Of a stretch of DNA of 6,851 nt, positions 5,773 through 6,851 are shown piece by piece. Where the stretch lies: contig JABFRY010000142.1 in assembly GCA_013140955.1 (NCBI GenBank), forward strand, positions 1 to 6,851, given 5' to 3'. Every line of letters begins with the position of its first letter. Positions within the stretch are counted from its first letter, which is position 1. Position numbers and translations under genes: made by a program. The notes beneath the pieces are model-generated. The model was not told the origin of the DNA, made no database searches, and saw nothing but the letters and a program-made list of their open reading frames with translations. Origin of the DNA: Acidobacteriota bacterium (lineage in GTDB: Bacteria; Acidobacteriota; Vicinamibacteria; Vicinamibacterales; UBA2999).

Positions 5773-6851
5773 ATGACACTGCCTGAACTGCTGAAGAAGA
5801 CCGTCGAACTCGACGGGTCCGACCTGCACCTCACGACCAACTCCCCGCCACAGGTGCGCGTGCACGGCCATCTCGTGCGCCTCGAGGCGGAGTTCCTCGC
5901 GCCGGCCGACACCAAGCAGCTGGCGTACTCGGTCCTGACGGACTCGCAGAAGAAGCGGTTCGAGGAGACGCAGGAACTCGACTTCTCGTTCGGCATCAAG
6001 GGGCTCGCCCGCTTCCGCTGCAACATGTTCAACCAGCGGGGCTCGGTCGGCGCCGTCTATCGCCTCATTCCGGACAAGGTGCGCAGCTTCCAGGAACTGG
6101 GCCTGCCGGCGGTGCTCGCCAAGCTGGCCGAACGGCCACGCGGCCTGGTGCTGGTCACGGGACCGACCGGCAGCGGCAAGTCCACGACGCTGGCTGCGAT
6201 GATCGACAAGATCAACACCGAGCGCAGCGACCACATCCTGACGATCGAGGACCCGATCGAGTACATCCACCCGCACAAGGGCTGCATCGTCAACCAGCGC
6301 GAGGTGCACAGCGACACGCAGAGCTTCACCAACGCCCTGCGCGCGGCCCTGCGCGAGGACCCCGATATCGTCCTCATCGGTGAGATGCGCGACCTCGAGA
6401 CCGTCGAGTCCGCGCTGCGGATCGCGGAGACGGGCCACCTGACGTTCGGCACGCTGCACACGAACTCGGCCGCGCAGACGATCAACCGCATCATCGATAT
6501 CTTCCCGGCGCACCAGCAGAGCCAGATCCGGACGCAGCTCTCGCTCGTGCTCGAAGGCATCGTGTGTCAGGCCCTGCTGCCCAAGACCGGCGGCGGGCGC
6601 GTCTGCGCGCTGGAGATCATGGTGCCGACGCCCGCCATCCGGAACCTGATTCGCGAGGACAAGATCCACCAGATCTACTCGTCGATGCAGACCGGGCAGG
6701 AGAAGGTGGGCATGCAGACGATGAACCAGGCACTGGCGACGCTCCATATGCGCCGGCAGATCACGCTCGACACGGCGCTCAACGCGTCGTCGAACCGTGA
6801 CGAGTTGCAGGACCTGCTCAACCGGGGAGCGGCGCCGCGGCCGAGCAGGAG
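5773..6851 (+). CDS. pilT: Type IV pilus retraction ATPase PilT (3' end cut by the window)
   Basis: The frame is open from the ATG at 5773 to the right edge (359 complete codons, no stop). The family is usually about 345-370 residues, so only a short tail is missing. PilT is the hexameric motor that depolymerises pili for twitching motility and DNA uptake. Visible motifs are an N-terminal GSDLHL, RFRCNMFNQRGSVGAVYRLIP, Walker A GPTGSGKS at 130-137 (K136), Asp box TIEDPIEYIH, VNQREV, Walker B VLIGEMRD with the catalytic Glu E204, and His box with H222 and H229. The PilT-specific AIRNLIRE motif at 288-295 is needed for retraction and separates PilT from PilB-type ATPases. There is no N-terminal MshEN domain and no tetracysteine site, as expected. 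Spacing of 49 nt from pilB, with a good ribosome binding site, indicates one operon. A pilC platform gene would be a likely next neighbour, outside the window. Confidence 0.96.
   Translation, partial: MTLPELLKKTVELDGSDLHLTTNSPPQVRVHGHLVRLEAEFLAPADTKQLAYSVLTDSQKKRFEETQELDFSFGIKGLARFRCNMFNQRGSVGAVYRLIPDKVRSFQELGLPAVLAKLAERPRGLVLVTGPTGSGKSTTLAAMIDKINTERSDHILTIEDPIEYIHPHKGCIVNQREVHSDTQSFTNALRAALREDPDIVLIGEMRDLETVESALRIAETGHLTFGTLHTNSAAQTINRIIDIFPAHQQSQIRTQLSLVLEGIVCQALLPKTGGGRVCALEIMVPTPAIRNLIREDKIHQIYSSMQTGQEKVGMQTMNQALATLHMRRQITLDTALNASSNRDELQDLLNRGAAPRPSR

Noticed and set aside
3780..6032. A 750-codon minus-strand open frame spanning pilB and the first part of pilT
   Set aside because: It lies antisense to two unmistakable genes. 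Its product is a His/Asp/Leu/Arg-rich text with no domain, which is the usual by-product of high-GC3 coding sequence read on the other strand.
5665..6747. A 360-codon minus-strand open frame opposite pilT
   Set aside because: Same reason: antisense to a conserved ATPase, composition dominated by Arg, Asp, His and Val, with no recognisable motif or ribosome binding site.
1..6851. CRISPR arrays, tRNA or rRNA genes, insertion sequences, toxin-antitoxin or defence genes
   Set aside because: On reading both strands I found no spaced direct repeats, tRNA-like cloverleaf, transposase motifs or terminal inverted repeats. Nearly all of the window is taken up by five recognisable genes and one fragment.

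Overview
The window is GC-rich, densely coding bacterial DNA. Protein style and gene content suggest a Gram-negative bacterium, with Acidobacteriota (Vicinamibacterales-like) as my best guess; this is an inference from recognised sequence style, not a database match. A Gram-negative envelope is supported directly: a signal-peptide-bearing beta-barrel outer-membrane protein, a periplasmic adaptor, and type IV pilus ATPases.

Layout, left to right. (1) Bases 1 to about 120, + strand: the tail of a ComEC-like metallo-beta-lactamase-fold hydrolase. Recognisable sequence stops abruptly just before the 3' end of the next gene, so this looks like a truncated remnant or an assembly junction. (2) Bases 131-2761, - strand: a two-gene efflux-type operon, with a MacA/HlyD-type adaptor followed by a MacB-type ABC permease. 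No ATP-binding subunit is present in the window. (3) Bases 2762-2899: a divergent intergenic region that must hold the promoters for both directions. (4) Bases 2900 to the end, + strand: an outer-membrane beta-barrel gene of the PorV/FadL/TraF-like type, then pilB (extension ATPase with an N-terminal MshEN domain) and pilT (retraction ATPase, cut by the window end a few residues before its expected stop).

How they work together. PilB and PilT are the opposing hexameric motors that extend and retract type IV pili at the inner membrane. The barrel protein shares their direction, with a 58-nt gap, so it may be co-transcribed; its role is unknown. The adaptor and permease would form part of a tripartite export or mechanotransmission complex, but need an ATPase encoded elsewhere.

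Most of the window is recognisable family biology. I see no clear undescribed system. The most interesting points are the broken hydrolase junction, the ATPase-less ABC pair, the barrel gene next to the pilus motors, the degenerate c-di-GMP-binding repeats of PilB, and a hairpin covering the pilB translation-initiation region.
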